Shown here in pieces: positions 50,425-62,250 of a stretch of DNA of 64,000 bases. The DNA lies in the NCBI GenBank assembly GCA_030141605.1, contig JAQGDQ010000666.1, positions 1 to 64,000 on the forward strand, written 5' to 3'. Source of the stretch: Tubiluchus corallicola. Taxonomy: Eukaryota; Priapulida; Priapulimorpha; Priapulimorphida; Tubiluchidae. A program made the translations under genes and the position numbers. Each line of letters starts with the position of its first letter. Position 1 is the stretch's first letter. Under the pieces are notes generated by a model. The model was not told where the DNA came from. It saw only the letters and a list, made by a program, of their open reading frames with translations, and did no database searches.

Positions 50425-50889
50425 TTAACCCTTTCAGTCCCGAATTATTTTTTAGTAAGAAAAATTGTTTTGGCTTGGTACTTTTGTTCAGTATGTCCAT
50501 CTTCGTTACACATAATAATTATTTTTTTCTACCTGTGCCCGCGTGCTAAATATAGCCTGTATCCCACGGGATGCACTGGGATTCAATGGAAGCATAAAAT
50601 GTGCTTCATTTTGCAACTGCTGATAATTTTTTAAAGTATTTAAGACATTTAGTATGCATGCTATGCTGATCTGTACAAAGTCGTATCTAAAGTACTGTAC
50701 TTTGCGCAGTTTTTATGCTATGTAGATTTTCTAGTTTGCCATTTTATCACCATTTTAGTCTCTTGTTATTGGCTTAAATCAAAATAACTATTAACAGATC
50801 AAATAACTGTCAGTTTTAAATTTTTATTAATTTTAAAGGCAGAAAATATTCTCGTATCCCACGGGATACAACGGGTATGAAAGGGTTAA
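50425..50889. mobile_element. piggyBac-type MITE (TTAA), copy 4
   Basis: 465 bp including TTAA ends, same interior; the first near-palindrome reads GTATCCCACGGGATGC. Confidence 0.85.
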
Positions 50890-51222
50890 ACTAGCAAAAT
50901 GTGCTAAACTATTACTACTCAGAACGAAGAAACTTACCTTCATGCAACTGACGTCGTATTGTATGTAGCGTACGTTCAGAACAATTCTAACACGAGTTTT
51001 AATCGTAACAGTTACTAGTACAAGCTGCTTCTGTCATAAACTGCTGCTCTGTGAGGACAGTGTCAGTCTGGCCTTCAGCGTCCTGTCCGAGAATGTGGAT
51101 TTACTACCTGCTAAAGTCATTGATTAGTCAGGTAAAGTGCCCGAGGGAAGGTGAAATACCTGCATGTGTGATTGTCTGAAAATCATTGCGCCATTTGCTG
51201 ATACTGCAGCGAGGACAAAACA

Positions 51223-51273
51223 ATGAGAGAGAGAAATAAAATACTGCTTAAGAAGAGAAAGAGGGAGAGAGAA

Positions 51274-51308
<35 letters not shown>

Positions 51309-51353
51309 AATAAAATACTGCCTAAGAAGAGAAAGAAGGAGAGAGAGAGAGAC

Positions 51354-51444
<91 letters not shown>

Positions 51445-51560
51445 AAATACTGCCTCAGAAGAGAAAGAGGGACAGAGAGAGAGGGTGAGAAAGAAATAGA
51501 GATAGAAATAAAGAGAGCACTCTGGGAGGGAGAGAAAGAAAGAAAGAGAGAAATGAAGAT
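51223..51560. repeat. GA-rich microsatellite
   Basis: AGAGAG runs interrupted by three copies of a spacer reading AAATACTGC(C/T)T(A/C)AGAAGAGAAAG. Arg/Glu and Ser/Leu open frames are artefacts. Confidence 0.95.
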
Positions 51561-51993
51561 AGAGAGATCTTTTATTATAAGTCTTTTATTTACCTGTATT
51601 TGCAGGTACACATATACATATACAATCAACATACAAAGTATAACAAGTAATATAAATAAGTGGGCTTATATATATATATATCTGTAATACAAGTTTACAG
51701 TCTGTGAATTTCCACAGAACTTTCCTACAACAACCACAAGACATTATTATTTACACGTTAGCCTGGGGGTTCCAATGCTACACTTAAGGTCACAAGACAA
51801 ATATTCGTCTATTTACAGTTCTGTTGTAGAGAACGTCGTTAATTAAGCCAAAGAAGTTTCCTTTGACGTCTGCTTGAAGTAGTTAATATTGGAGGCCATG
51901 GCACTGCACGCTATCAAATGCTCTTTCGAAGTCACAGCAGATAGCCAGTGACTTCATATCACGCTGTATATTTTGCTCTAGAGTAGCTATCAG

Positions 51994-52331
51994 TAGGGGT
52001 GAGCATCGAACTCGATTCGAATCCAAAACTATAGATTCGAATAATTCAGCACTTCAATCACACGTGTTCTTTATCACTAAAATGATTGAAACATCATGCA
52101 ATTATCATAATTTAGCTGTGATTTCTGCACACAATTTTAAACAAATTACTAGTCGTTTTACTGCAGAACAAAATCTAGTGATACACATGATCTTTGTAAG
52201 ACTAATTTTTACTGGTGGTTCGAAAACTTGTTCGAAAATCGTTCAATCTCAGTTCGAATTCGGTTCGAATTCGAAACACTGAAGTTCGGTTCGATTCGAA
52301 TTCGCTTTCTGGTAGAGAATGCTCACCCCTA
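51994..52331. mobile_element. hAT-type MITE with perfect 8-bp target duplication
   Basis: 338 bp with ends TAGGGGTGAGCAT and ATGCTCACCCCTA, flanked by GCTATCAG at 51986-51993 and 52332-52339. Subterminal TTCGAATTCG-type repeats are dense near the right end. An 8-bp duplication is the hAT signature. Confidence 0.9.
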
Positions 52332-52339
52332 GCTATCAG

Positions 52340-53485
52340 ACGAAAAGGCATCTGGGTGTTCTACGCTCTGGCACAAAAGCTTCTTATTCCGTGTCTATTA
52401 TATGATTTTTTTTCAACAAACTGTCCCTATCTTTTTTCTAACATTCGTTCCACGAGCTTTCCAAAATACGACGATATACATTCTATTGTCCGATTCCAAA
52501 CCCACTCACCCATTTCCATGCATAGGTTACTCAAATTAAGTATTACTTGTAACAATACCATAGATATGGTTTGTGTAGATCAAAGATCTCGGTGATTGCT
52601 TAGCAGTGTTCTGCATTCTAGACTGTCTTGCTGTTCTGATCTTCTTTGTTTAAGTTCCTAATTAGTTTAACAAATACTACTTTATTATGCACGCATTTGT
52701 CTGGTTGCTAATATTATTGTAGCGTGTAACATTACTGATTTGGCCCAAAAGCGTAAAATGTTTTAACATTTATGGATGAAATGTTGTGAATCAAATTTAG
52801 AATAAGGAATTAATTAGAAAATTAATCGGAATAATTAAATGATAAGAGTTCGGAACTAGATTACTCATCATTGGTTGCATAACAAAGACTGTACGATTTG
52901 ATTATAAGTGACTCACTCAGTTGTACCTTGAATTTAATGAGTTAAGGTATCAGAGGTTGGTACATGGGAAAAGTAGAAGATCAAACAAACGCCGACTAGT
53001 AAAATGAATTCCAATGTCATTAACGCATATAAACTGCGCTACACGCTGGCAAGAGAAATCAACTGGCAGATGGTCATTTAGAACGGCTCATTGTTTAGAG
53101 TCGGAGTGTGACATCTACTGATAATTAACCTAGTTTCCAGGCGACGTTTCAAGGCCTAAAACAATAGAATTGCTGTCTTCGGTAACCCGAAGTACCGGGA
53201 GAATCAAGGATGCCATCTGTGGATGGTCAGCCACGTGTCTCTGCAGCGTATCACCAGGGCCTATTCAGCCTAGGCGAGGCCCGGGGAAGTGGGGTGTGGG
53301 GGGTCGGTCGCTACCATGGTTGACGCCCAGAAAATTTTTGAACTGCTAGAACGCCGGAGAAGCATTTTCGAAGAGAAAATATGGAGTTATACAGTTGTTA
53401 AAGGAAAGAACAATTGAAAGAAAAACTGCTTTATTTTCAAGACCAGTCCTTAATACTTGTCAATACTGGCAAACGGCGCGCGTGC
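52340..53485. other. No gene recognised
   Basis: AT-rich to mixed composition. A GC-richer stretch at about 53180-53330 has no recognisable coding frame. Confidence 0.5.
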
Positions 53486-53487
53486 GG

Positions 53488-53595
<108 letters not shown>

Positions 53596-54179
53596 GGCAG
53601 TATGTTCGCATAAAGCAAAAAATGTTGCCTTGGCACGAAGCCCCCTGGAGGGTGAGGCCCCGGGGAAGTATCCCCACTCCCCCCCTTGAAATAGGCTCTG
53701 CGTGTCACTCATTGCAACTTGTAACTCATTTCCCGATCGTGATTATTCTTTAGAATTAACCGTTTAGTTGTAAGCGTCTACAAGTGCATAAATTAAAGCT
53801 TTGTTAAAGTGCCGCATAACTCTGGATTAAATTGCGAACTTTGTTACAATCAAACTTTCATCACTTTAACTTAAAGTCGAATTGCTTTGATATTCAAGGA
53901 GTTACAAAAGAACATACTCGTTAAAGACACTATTTGCTTAAAAGAACCTGGTATATTCACACTGAAAGGCTCATTGCGGAAGCCAGCTTGATAACTCGAG
54001 AGACAAAGAGTTATACTCACAACGCAATATCTCGTGGTTTCAGTTGTGTGGGACATTATCAAAGCCCTATCAACTTGACCTAAGCTCTCGGAGTCGGGCA
54101 ATTAATCTGATACGAAATTAATTTTCTTTAACCATTCAAGAGTGTGAATGAATCATTCGATTAATTAAATAAATAATCA

Positions 54180-54640
54180 ATAAGTTGTTTGTGAGAAAGA
54201 CAAGCGACAGAAATCTATCTATATCTAAACTTCTTCCACTGCTCGGTGTTCGTTTTATTCCTTTCGCTACTTCCGACATAGTAATGTTTGCATTTAGACA
54301 TACTGGATCCACCCCTTTAAAGTGCTGAGCTAATTTCTGTACGTTATTTTCCCTATATGCTTTACAGTTGTTATCGAAATCGTACGTTTTAAGGCGATTC
54401 TCGTCAAATTTTTTTTATAGAAATGTCACCTTTGTCTTTATTATGATCGTAATACTTTCCATCATAAAATAATACATCTACTGGTAAATTTACTTCCTTG
54501 TAGAACAGTTTGTTATAGTTTCTTCAAAATTCACTGCCTTTACTTACATTCAACTCCTTCGTACTTTTAAATAACAAAAAATCGGCTGCACATCTCAAAG
54601 CTTTTTCGAATTTGACTTTATTGTCCAGGTACATTTTGTT
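54180..54640 (-). pseudogene. Unassigned decayed coding fragments
   Basis: On the minus strand, several peptide-like stretches in shifting frames separated by stops, for example KVKFEKALRCAADFLLFKST, NYNKLFYKEVNLPVDVLFYD and NNVQKLAQHFKGVDPVCLNA. The composition is protein-like and not repeat-like. I do not recognise the family. Its position, just 3' of LINE-like fragments of the same strand, makes a decayed mobile element the simplest guess. Confidence 0.3.
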
Positions 54641-54752
54641 TATTTACCAAGTCAGAATACAAAAATTATCTTTTTTTATTGCGTCTCATTGTTTCGGACA
54701 GGTTTGTTAATTCCCTGGACCAAAATTGTGTAGAGTGTCGGGTTATTTGCTT

Positions 54753-55600
54753 TTAAACTAAACTTACTAGAGTTTCTTCGTTTGACTGCATTTGTAGCTC
54801 CTGAAAGTTTTCCCATATTTCCCGCGGTTTTTTATCTTCTAGATGCTGTACCACTTCCGTTACAACGGAATTAAAAGATCTGCTGATTGTTGGAAGTGAA
54901 AGCTTTAACATTTGAACACTTATCCCATCTAGGCCTACAGCTCTCTGAATTTTCGTAATGATTTCAGCTACATTTTGTACTGTTGCTACAGGTATCACAA
55001 AACCAAATCTGGTGTCTGAATATCGTGTTTGTATGACCTAACGGAAGTGGTGCTTACAAGCCACTGGCGTAGCAGTGTCTAGTTTTTTCGCTGGATTATT
55101 GCTGCGTTTACCTGTCTGAAGGCAGATTTCTTTTATTTTAGAATTCTGCCTACCTAATGTCTGCAATAGACATGACGGGCGTATGATGATGAAGACAGAT
55201 ACTGCACAATTTGAGAAAAAGCGGCTTGCAGTTTCGTTTCAAGAGAATGAGGCCACTGCCTCCAATCACTGTTTTTAAACTCGTAAACTATACGCACTTG
55301 AAGGGTACGATGTTGTTTTACGAGAAATGTGCTAATTATGGGATAATGACCCATTATTCGTGCACCTATGAATAGTTCAATTCCAGCGTCAACTATTTGA
55401 GATGTAATTAGGTCAGTTATATTCCGAGTGGCTAAAATTATATCAATTATGCTTTTTTGTGTAAGGTTACTTAATCAGGAACGATTACAAATATATCATT
55501 GTCACTTTCACATTTATCGTTAATTAATCGACCATTGGTCATTGTTTTGAAAATCCCATTTAAGATGCCTGGCGTTAAAATCACCAAAAGCTGATGATGT
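54753..55600 (-). pseudogene. LINE endonuclease-end and RT-start remnants
   Basis: In minus-strand order: sequence near 55600-55320 resembles the end of an apurinic-type endonuclease (a SIIDIILATRNITDL-like stretch, then GHYPIISTFLV where SDHxP is usual). At 54998-54753 a frame with RAVGLDGISVQMLKLSLPTI matches the RT start motif G-L-D-G-I-S-x-x-M-L-K. Several stops and frameshifts interrupt it. Confidence 0.55.
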
Positions 55601-55619
55601 TCGTCCTTCGAATCGAAGA

Positions 55620-56170
55620 TGACCATAGTAGTGACAGGGATAAAGGGTCAGTTTGGGGGGTTGTCATTCCTTTGATGAGCTCGAAGGTGACTGATTAGGC
55701 CAATTCCGGCTTGGAAACTTTTCTGGCATTTGGCACAGGCTGGGTGTTTGGACCTGTTGTTGGGCAGTATCACATGCCTTGCGTCTCCTGCGCTTTTCCT
55801 CTGCCTCCTCAATTCTTTTCGCCTCTGCTGTCTTAGCCCCTGTGGTGATGGCACTCCGCCTTGCTGAGCGATCTTGTGCAAGGGTCTCCATTGAGCGGAT
55901 ATCCATGCTGAGCTCCTTGAGTGAAGCCTTCAGGCTGTCTTTGAAGCGTTTCTTTGGTCGTCCAACCTTTCTCTTTCCAGACATAAAGCATCTTTTTGGT
56001 GTAACACCATTATTTCTGCTAAAAGCTATAACACCATTAATTCCATGTTGTATTGTAAAACGTTGAGCGATACTGAAATTTTCCAAAAACCGGGACACTG
56101 ATTTGGCCTCACATACACTCAGCAAAATAATTTGATCCTGTTTTTTGAACCTGCGTGGACAAGAACCCAA
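55620..56170 (-). pseudogene. LINE ORF2 C-terminus, frameshifted
   Basis: Frame 56170-55664 has GKRKVGRPKKRFKDSLKASL, METLAQDRSARRSAI and EEAEEKRRRRKA. The overlapping frame 55881-55648 has CAKCQKSFQAGIGLISHLRA. Together these are the GRPK...LAQDR-x-x-W-R...C-x-x-C...GLISHLR-x-H end of a well-known LINE protein class, broken by a frameshift near 55750-55790. Confidence 0.7.
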
Positions 56171-56315
56171 ATTACGTCGGTATTAAGGTCTTCCAGCTCA
56201 TCAAGTCTACAGGTAATTAGTCCATTCCTAACGAAGAGGGGGCACCCACCAAAGTGCCCTGTAGAAAGTTTCACATGCACCTGATTAAAACACTCACATT
56301 ATTCACATTAATTGC

Positions 56316-56375
56316 TATGAAGATGATGATCATGATGATGATGACGATGATGATGTGATGATGATGATGATGATA
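56316..56375. repeat. GAT trinucleotide repeat
   Basis: Imperfect GATGAT run. Confidence 0.9.
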
Positions 56376-56728
56376 TAAATAATTATTTTCACTTTATTGC
56401 TTAATTGTCATGCACAAATGGAAATACAAAGAAAAACGCTTTTCTAAAAGAGAGTGATAAGCAGCGAACCAAATTCAATGTGATGGGGATATTCTAGACT
56501 AATATAGGTACAATATTGTACATTACTGAATAATAAAATAAAATCATAATTAATGATACGTATCGTTATCGTTAACATTCCCAATCCTTGTGCATTAAAA
56601 GTTTTACTTAGTCATTTATTTATTTATTTATGTGTTTGTTTGTTTGTTTATTTATTTATTTATATATATAAAATAACTTTATATATTTCGATGTTAGAAA
56701 GTCTGCGTGTCCTGTATAGATATCAGTA

Positions 56729-56950
56729 TCACCGGCATATTGAATTATGTAAAACTAAATGAATTTTATTAATGTATAAACAAAAGAGTAAAGGACCTAA
56801 TATCGTACCTTGCGGGATTCCTCTCTGTGGGGTGTCCCATGTTGAAAAAGTGTTTTTGTTCAGCTTGACTCTTTGTTTTCTATTGTGTAGGTAATTTTCT
56901 ATTGTGTAGGTACAATAAATAAATTTTTTGTACTTGGTATTGAAACTCAT
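56729..56950 (-). pseudogene. LINE reverse-transcriptase fragment
   Basis: Frame with YLHNRKQRVKLN and then RGIPQGTILGPLLFCLYINK, the RT block of non-LTR elements (R-G-(I/V)-P-Q-G-S-x-L-G-P-L-L-F). The following YADD block is absent. Confidence 0.7.
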
Positions 56951-57415
56951 AGATCACATTTGTTCTTACATTCAAGATTATTCTGACTAGCTGGAACTTT
57001 GCCAAAAATTATGCACTTTCATTAAGTACAGTACAAGTTTAATGTGCAACCAAGCATTCTTCAAAAAAGATAACACACTAAAAACTGTAGATGAAAATTA
57101 TAACATTCTTTTAAAAAAGCTAAAAGACGTAAAATTGTACATAAAAAAATTATAAAGTTCTTTAAAAAAAAGAGAACAGGCGCAAAATCATGCGTAAAAA
57201 ATTATGATATTCTATTCAAAAAGGCAACAGTCGGAACATTGTGCATAATAAATTATAATATTATATAGAAGAAGTAACAGACGGTAAATTTAAAATAAAA
57301 AAAATTATAAGGATCCTTTAAAATAAGGTTACAGACAGAAAATTGCGCGTGAAATTATTATAACATTCAAAGGTAGCAATTATTGAAGTCGATAGCAAAT
57401 AATAGATTCTTAGAG

Positions 57416-59329
57416 TCAGGTTCCCATTTTATGACGCCTCTGCAAGACAATCGTGTAGGTTAGGATGCATAAGATGCCAAACAAAACTATTGCAAATGCC
57501 GTGAGTATAAGAACCTCGTTCATGCTGTTACTAGTCATTGAATCATCATGCAGTGCCTCTATCCATCCTTCAATTCTTTCTACTATTGTGGCCAATACTT
57601 CAACTGCACTGCACAAGTCCTTTTCATTGATTTGCACATTTCCATCTATGCAGGCAAGAACAACAAAACTGTACTTTCCCAAGTGCAAATTTTTTAACAT
57701 ATCCGTGCCCGTAATGACGCCGATTCCCTGCCGTTGAGATTTAATCACAAAGAAGTCACGCATAGTAAGTATTCGAAACTTAACAACATCTGCAGGTGTT
57801 GCCATGACTGCAACCTCCTCTTCGTCCTCGGAGACATTTTGCGCAAATGTGAAATCATAAAAGTCTTGTGAGAACTTTGGATTCTCGTTAATTTCTTTCA
57901 AAACGGTCACCTCAATATCAGCCTCCCTCACCCCATCCGCATTTGAAGCCACTGCAGCAAATTTTTGAATTCCTGGAGTCAGTCTTTTGGTGGTTTTTAT
58001 TATACCATAGCCGTCCACTGTAAACTCACTTACTGATTCGCCAGTCTTCGTCTTCAGACTATAAGAAAACTCCGGGATGTTTGTCCGGGATACATCTTCG
58101 GCTTGGACGACCAATACGCTCCGTCCTACCGGAAGACTTTCCACAACTGTAGCTTTGTACAATATTTGAGTAAATCCAGGGGGTGGTCCTTGAATTTGCA
58201 CTTCAATATGTATGCCTGTCATTGCAGTGTAGTACTCGGGTTCGCCATCCTTCACGTAAGCGGCTCTGACCGGCAGGAAATACTCACGTTCTGTTATCTT
58301 TCCTATTATTTTTATATCCCCTACACTTTCCTCTGGCGTTTCTTTATTGTCTGCATTGACAAATTTAAAAGGTTTACTACTAACTTCCAGGCTGTATCTT
58401 ATGTGTTCATCACTTTTTCCCGATTCGCCGTCGACGGCAGAAATTCTGTTTGGCTTGACATTTATTATCGTCCCTACTGGGTCATTGTCTTTTATAGTGG
58501 CGTAATACATTTCTGCATCAAATACAGGATTGAAATGGACATCTGCTACATCGAAAGTGAATACATGTGTGCCTTCATTTGGAATAACGCCTGCATCACG
58601 CATCGTAACTGTGACATTATACTGCGACTGCTGCTCATAATCTACTTCCTTGCGCAAGAAAATGTCACAATTCTTGGTACCATTTCTTGCTTTTGCTTCA
58701 AACTTGGAATTACTGTCCTTGATGAAACACGTTGAATAAATATTGTAGGGAGCAGTCAGATCGTCATCTAGCACTCTAAAACTTGCTAACATTGTTCCAA
58801 TCTCAGCTTTTTCCGAAACGTAACAGCTATCAGGCGTTTCTGGTGCTGCTCTTGGTGGGTGTTCGTTCATTGATTTTATAGTAACATTCATATTAATATC
58901 AAATTTTTCCTGTGGACGGGAGACTGATTTGCATTTTATTTTTATTACCCAGTTTAAGATGGGTGGGTCACCTTGAGTGCTGAGATAGTCTGGTATAGAC
59001 CTTTTAGTTCGTAAACTGAATGCGTATTTGTTATTTGCTGAGTTTCCCAAAGTGAACAGATGGCCTTGGTCTGACTTTAATCTGAATGTTACATGTTCGT
59101 AAGTGAGACCAGGTTGTTTACCAAAGAACAGAGTAAAGCTTCTGTTAGGCACACGATTGTCCCTAACTTTCCAATAATACTGCGATTTCATTACCTGATC
59201 ACACCGACTTAAATCTATTGTTGAAGTCAAGACTACAAAACTAAGAAAAATTATCGTGGTAAGTACAATATTGTGCAAAGTGCTAGCCACAGCTTTGCCA
59301 GTGAAAATATGGCAAACATGATCAGACAT
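57416..59329 (-). CDS. Cadherin-repeat transmembrane protein, intronless
   Basis: One uninterrupted 637-aa frame. Residues 17-40 are hydrophobic (IVLTTIIFLSFVVLTS), a likely signal peptide or anchor. About four to five cadherin-type repeats follow (roughly 45-155, 165-268, 270-380, 383-482, 484-580). Evidence is the boundary phrases MNEHPP, DVHFNPVFD and INENPKFS and the DYEQQSQYNVTVTMRDAG strand. Several canonical Ca-binding DxNDN motifs are degenerate. A transmembrane helix lies at about 605-628, then a tail of about nine residues (ending RRHKMGT) with no catenin-binding region. Probably a cell-surface adhesion or recognition protein; the exact family is not known to me. Lack of introns suggests a single large exon or a retrocopy. 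Confidence 0.8.
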   Translation of the reverse strand: MSDHVCHIFTGKAVASTLHNIVLTTIIFLSFVVLTSTIDLSRCDQVMKSQYYWKVRDNRVPNRSFTLFFGKQPGLTYEHVTFRLKSDQGHLFTLGNSANNKYAFSLRTKRSIPDYLSTQGDPPILNWVIKIKCKSVSRPQEKFDINMNVTIKSMNEHPPRAAPETPDSCYVSEKAEIGTMLASFRVLDDDLTAPYNIYSTCFIKDSNSKFEAKARNGTKNCDIFLRKEVDYEQQSQYNVTVTMRDAGVIPNEGTHVFTFDVADVHFNPVFDAEMYYATIKDNDPVGTIINVKPNRISAVDGESGKSDEHIRYSLEVSSKPFKFVNADNKETPEESVGDIKIIGKITEREYFLPVRAAYVKDGEPEYYTAMTGIHIEVQIQGPPPGFTQILYKATVVESLPVGRSVLVVQAEDVSRTNIPEFSYSLKTKTGESVSEFTVDGYGIIKTTKRLTPGIQKFAAVASNADGVREADIEVTVLKEINENPKFSQDFYDFTFAQNVSEDEEEVAVMATPADVVKFRILTMRDFFVIKSQRQGIGVITGTDMLKNLHLGKYSFVVLACIDGNVQINEKDLCSAVEVLATIVERIEGWIEALHDDSMTSNSMNEVLILTAFAIVLFGILCILTYTIVLQRRHKMGT

Positions 59330-60314
59330 GACCGTGTCAAATCATCAGTTCACTGTCTGCTACGAATTCGACAACTGCTCAAATTATAAAATCTGCACCT
59401 TCTTGCGATATCCTCCTTTTCCTCTTTTCAAATTGTCCTCCAAATTTGTGCTTTCTTTAAGCTAGCGAGGCACACGTTCCATTCCTGCCCAAGCGCCTCG
59501 CATTCTAAAGATTTTACAATTTTGATTTCCAATTCAATCATACAAATAGAATGATCAGGACACAGATAATTGGCAACAATGGAACAATGTCTGCCTTTCG
59601 ACCCATTGTCTTTTCTTCAATGGCAGGAAGTTATAATTAATCACGACAACTTGCCCCTAAGAATGTATGATTGCATTTGAAAAAGAAATTCTGAACTTCT
59701 AATAAGATTTTTTTTAATAAAAATATATTTAAATAGAAATATTAATTTCATTATATTGTTATTCACATATTGAGCACATTATTTCTCAGGCCATTAGAAG
59801 CAATTGGAATGATAAAATGCTGCATTTCATTACATAGTGCATAAGTTATTATACTTCCATAACCACATTATGTTATTTTAAAAGAATAGTTTAGAAAGAA
59901 CTCGGTAGAGATGTATTAGTCGGGCTTTGATATTCAACCTGGACTATGTTTTGGATATAAGCACGTGGTGCCTCCTGGTGTTTGTTTTCCCAAGTTTAGA
60001 CAGGTGAGCTAGGACCGGAAATAGGCCATTGGCCTCATTTCACAGTTAAGATATGAAAGTAGTGAGTCACCGGTATGCGGCAAAGATGTAAGTTTCATTT
60101 CTTCACAGTTTGTCATGTCATATTATTGTTAATTATCATTATACCAGTTACTTAATGTTTTGACGTTGGTTTAGCAGAAAGAATTTTTAATTTTTCTTCA
60201 GATAAAACGAAGTCGAACGCATGTCGCGTACAGTTTTATATCTTAGTCCGTGTGCCTAGACGAGACGGCCATATTGCTTTCGAGAACAGAACACCTGAAC
60301 AAGGCTAGTACAGC
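59330..60314. other. Upstream region of the cadherin-like gene; nothing specific recognised
   Basis: AT-rich; probably contains the cadherin-like gene's 5' UTR and promoter on the minus strand. No core element can be assigned. Confidence 0.4.
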
Positions 60315-60503
60315 ATGGCTTCCGGGCAAGGCAAGATTTGTTCAGACAAAATGAAGAACAGCTTCAGCAAAAAACCGTACAACTGTGTATCTTCTCCTGA
60401 ACAATGCAGTGGCACAATAGACCTTATTAACAGCCACAAAGTCATCAGCTGTAATTCGCTTCTATGCTGTGATCAGTCTTCGTGCCTCTGGGTGATAAAC
60501 TAA
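60315..60503 (+). CDS. Small open frame, doubtful
   Basis: A 62-codon frame starting MASGQGKICSDKMKNSFSKK in a reasonable initiation context (ACAGCATGG). It has seven cysteines. No family is recognised and no signal peptide is seen. It may be a small protein, a first exon or chance. Confidence 0.2.
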   Translation: MASGQGKICSDKMKNSFSKKPYNCVSSPEQCSGTIDLINSHKVISCNSLLCCDQSSCLWVIN

Positions 60504-61142
60504 GTTATAGTTGTGCCGATGTTGTTGGATTTTTTAAAATCACTTTGATTTACGATAACATCATTCTCCTATCTAGCAAACAGTGGCTCCATTTGGCGGT
60601 GAAATTATGACAAGAAACGCAAAAGTTATCTTCAGTTATATGGCCCGATTTTGCTAATACGATCAATGTTGACAAATATTTGTTTTTGGCACGGCAAATT
60701 GTTTGTAACCTAACAAATAAGTATTTTGTAAACAGTTACAGAATTTTGTTTTTATAAAATTCGTTTGTTATCTTTATTATCAATGTTAGTGTGTTGAATG
60801 TGTGTATGAAGTTGGGTTTTATGCGAACACTAATACGTTAATACATTTATCTTTTGTTTCCTGGGAGGTAGTCAAACACGTTTAAACCGTATCTATGATT
60901 CTATCAAAAATTACCATTAAGGGAGTAGAGTAAGACGCCATTAAATTCTTAAGCAGGCAGCAATTTTGATAGGAAAATTATGTGAGAAGTTATTCGGCGT
61001 CTCGTTGCAAAATGAAATTGGAGTAGGTGGAGCAGTGAGGAAGATGCAGCCCAGTTGGTCTGCCATTGAAATAACCTTTGCTCACTTAATACAGTCATTA
61101 TTATTCCTGCAAGCGCCCAGTGAAATGCACGTGTTTTACAGC
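60504..61142. other. No gene recognised
   Basis: AT-rich spacer with short open frames only. Confidence 0.5.
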
Positions 61143-61562
61143 TTAACCCTTTCATACCCGTTGTATCCCGTGGGATACGAGAATATTTTCTGCCTTTAAA
61201 ATTAATAAAATTTTGATTTAAGCCAATAACAATAGACTAAAATGGTGATAAAATGGCAAACTAGAAAATCTACATAGCATAAAAAAACTGCGCAAGGTAC
61301 AGTACTTTAGAGACGACTTTGTACAGATCAGCATAGCATGCATACTAAATGTCTTACATACTTTAAAAAATTATCAGCAGTTGCAAAATGAAGCTTCCAT
61401 TGAATCCCAATGTATCCCGTGGGATACAGGCTATATTTAGCACGCGGGCACAGGTAGAAAAAAATAATTATTATATGTAAACAAGATGGACATACTGAAC
61501 AAAAGTACCAAGCCAAAATTTTTTTTCTTATTAAAAAAATAATTTGGGACTGAAAGGGTTAA
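61143..61562. mobile_element. piggyBac-type MITE (TTAA), copy 5, inverted, internally deleted
   Basis: 420 bp including TTAA ends, opposite orientation to the other four. It lacks about 37 bp present in the others (the AACTATTAACAGATCAAATA region), with short AAAAT-type microhomology at the breakpoint. Confidence 0.85.
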
Positions 61563-61728
61563 AGCAAACATCATTTAAACTCCCAGCCTGGCAACCTCAT
61601 TTTACACCACGTTTGACTTTTGGCTCACACTGTTTTATTTATTTTTGGCAGTGTATATAGGTGAATGTTTTTACACCACGTCTTGTTTTGTAATAATCAG
61701 GTGTTATCGATGTATATGTTAACAGTTA

Positions 61729-61914
61729 ATGAAAGTCCACTTCTTCGCCAAAGCCTGCCGACACCTGGAGGAAAGATCCACATGGATTATTCACATTCCA
61801 ATTGTTTCCTTCCTTAAGAACCCAACAATGGAAAATCTTCATGGATCCGCGTATGCAAAAGTCAACCATACGATCATATTTGCTCAACTTTTACACAGCA
61901 AACACTTGAAATAA
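61729..61914 (+). pseudogene. Decayed SDR exon (catalytic-region fragment)
   Basis: An open stretch ends in GSAYAKVNHTIIFAQLLHSK. The pattern resembles the active-site segment of RDH-like SDRs (Y-x-x-S-K-L-A-N-x-x-F-A-x-x-L). The invariant Lys of YxxxK is Asn here, so it would not be catalytic. It lies 1.6 kb upstream of the SDR gene on the same strand, which suggests a relic of a duplicated SDR copy. The match is short. Confidence 0.4.
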
Positions 61915-62250
61915 CTCATTAAAGAGCCCTTGTGCAAACTGCACACCACACCTATAACACACGTCGCTTTCCATTATTATTATTATTGCAAAATTTTCCA
62001 AGGGTATCCACCACGCAAGACTGAAAACGTATGTTATTTGCAAAATGATTACTCTATATTACAAGTTGCGTGAATAAACGCGTTACGTGGTGTGATTTAT
62101 CAGGTAGACGCATAGCACGGAAGTATCTGCACCGATTGCACTTGAAAATGACAATAATGATAGCGATTGTTGTAATGGTATGGTAAAGCGGTAGAACCGC
62201 AAACCTGTGTCAAGAGAACTTGTTTTTGAAACGATTCAGGATATGTAAAA

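Noticed and set aside
51183-51687. Arg/Glu and Ser/Leu open frames
   Set aside because: Translation of GA microsatellites, as also at 53395-53753.
58103-58735. 210-codon plus-strand frame antisense to the cadherin-like gene
   Set aside because: Shadow frame; the minus-strand frame has cadherin repeat structure and spans the whole region.
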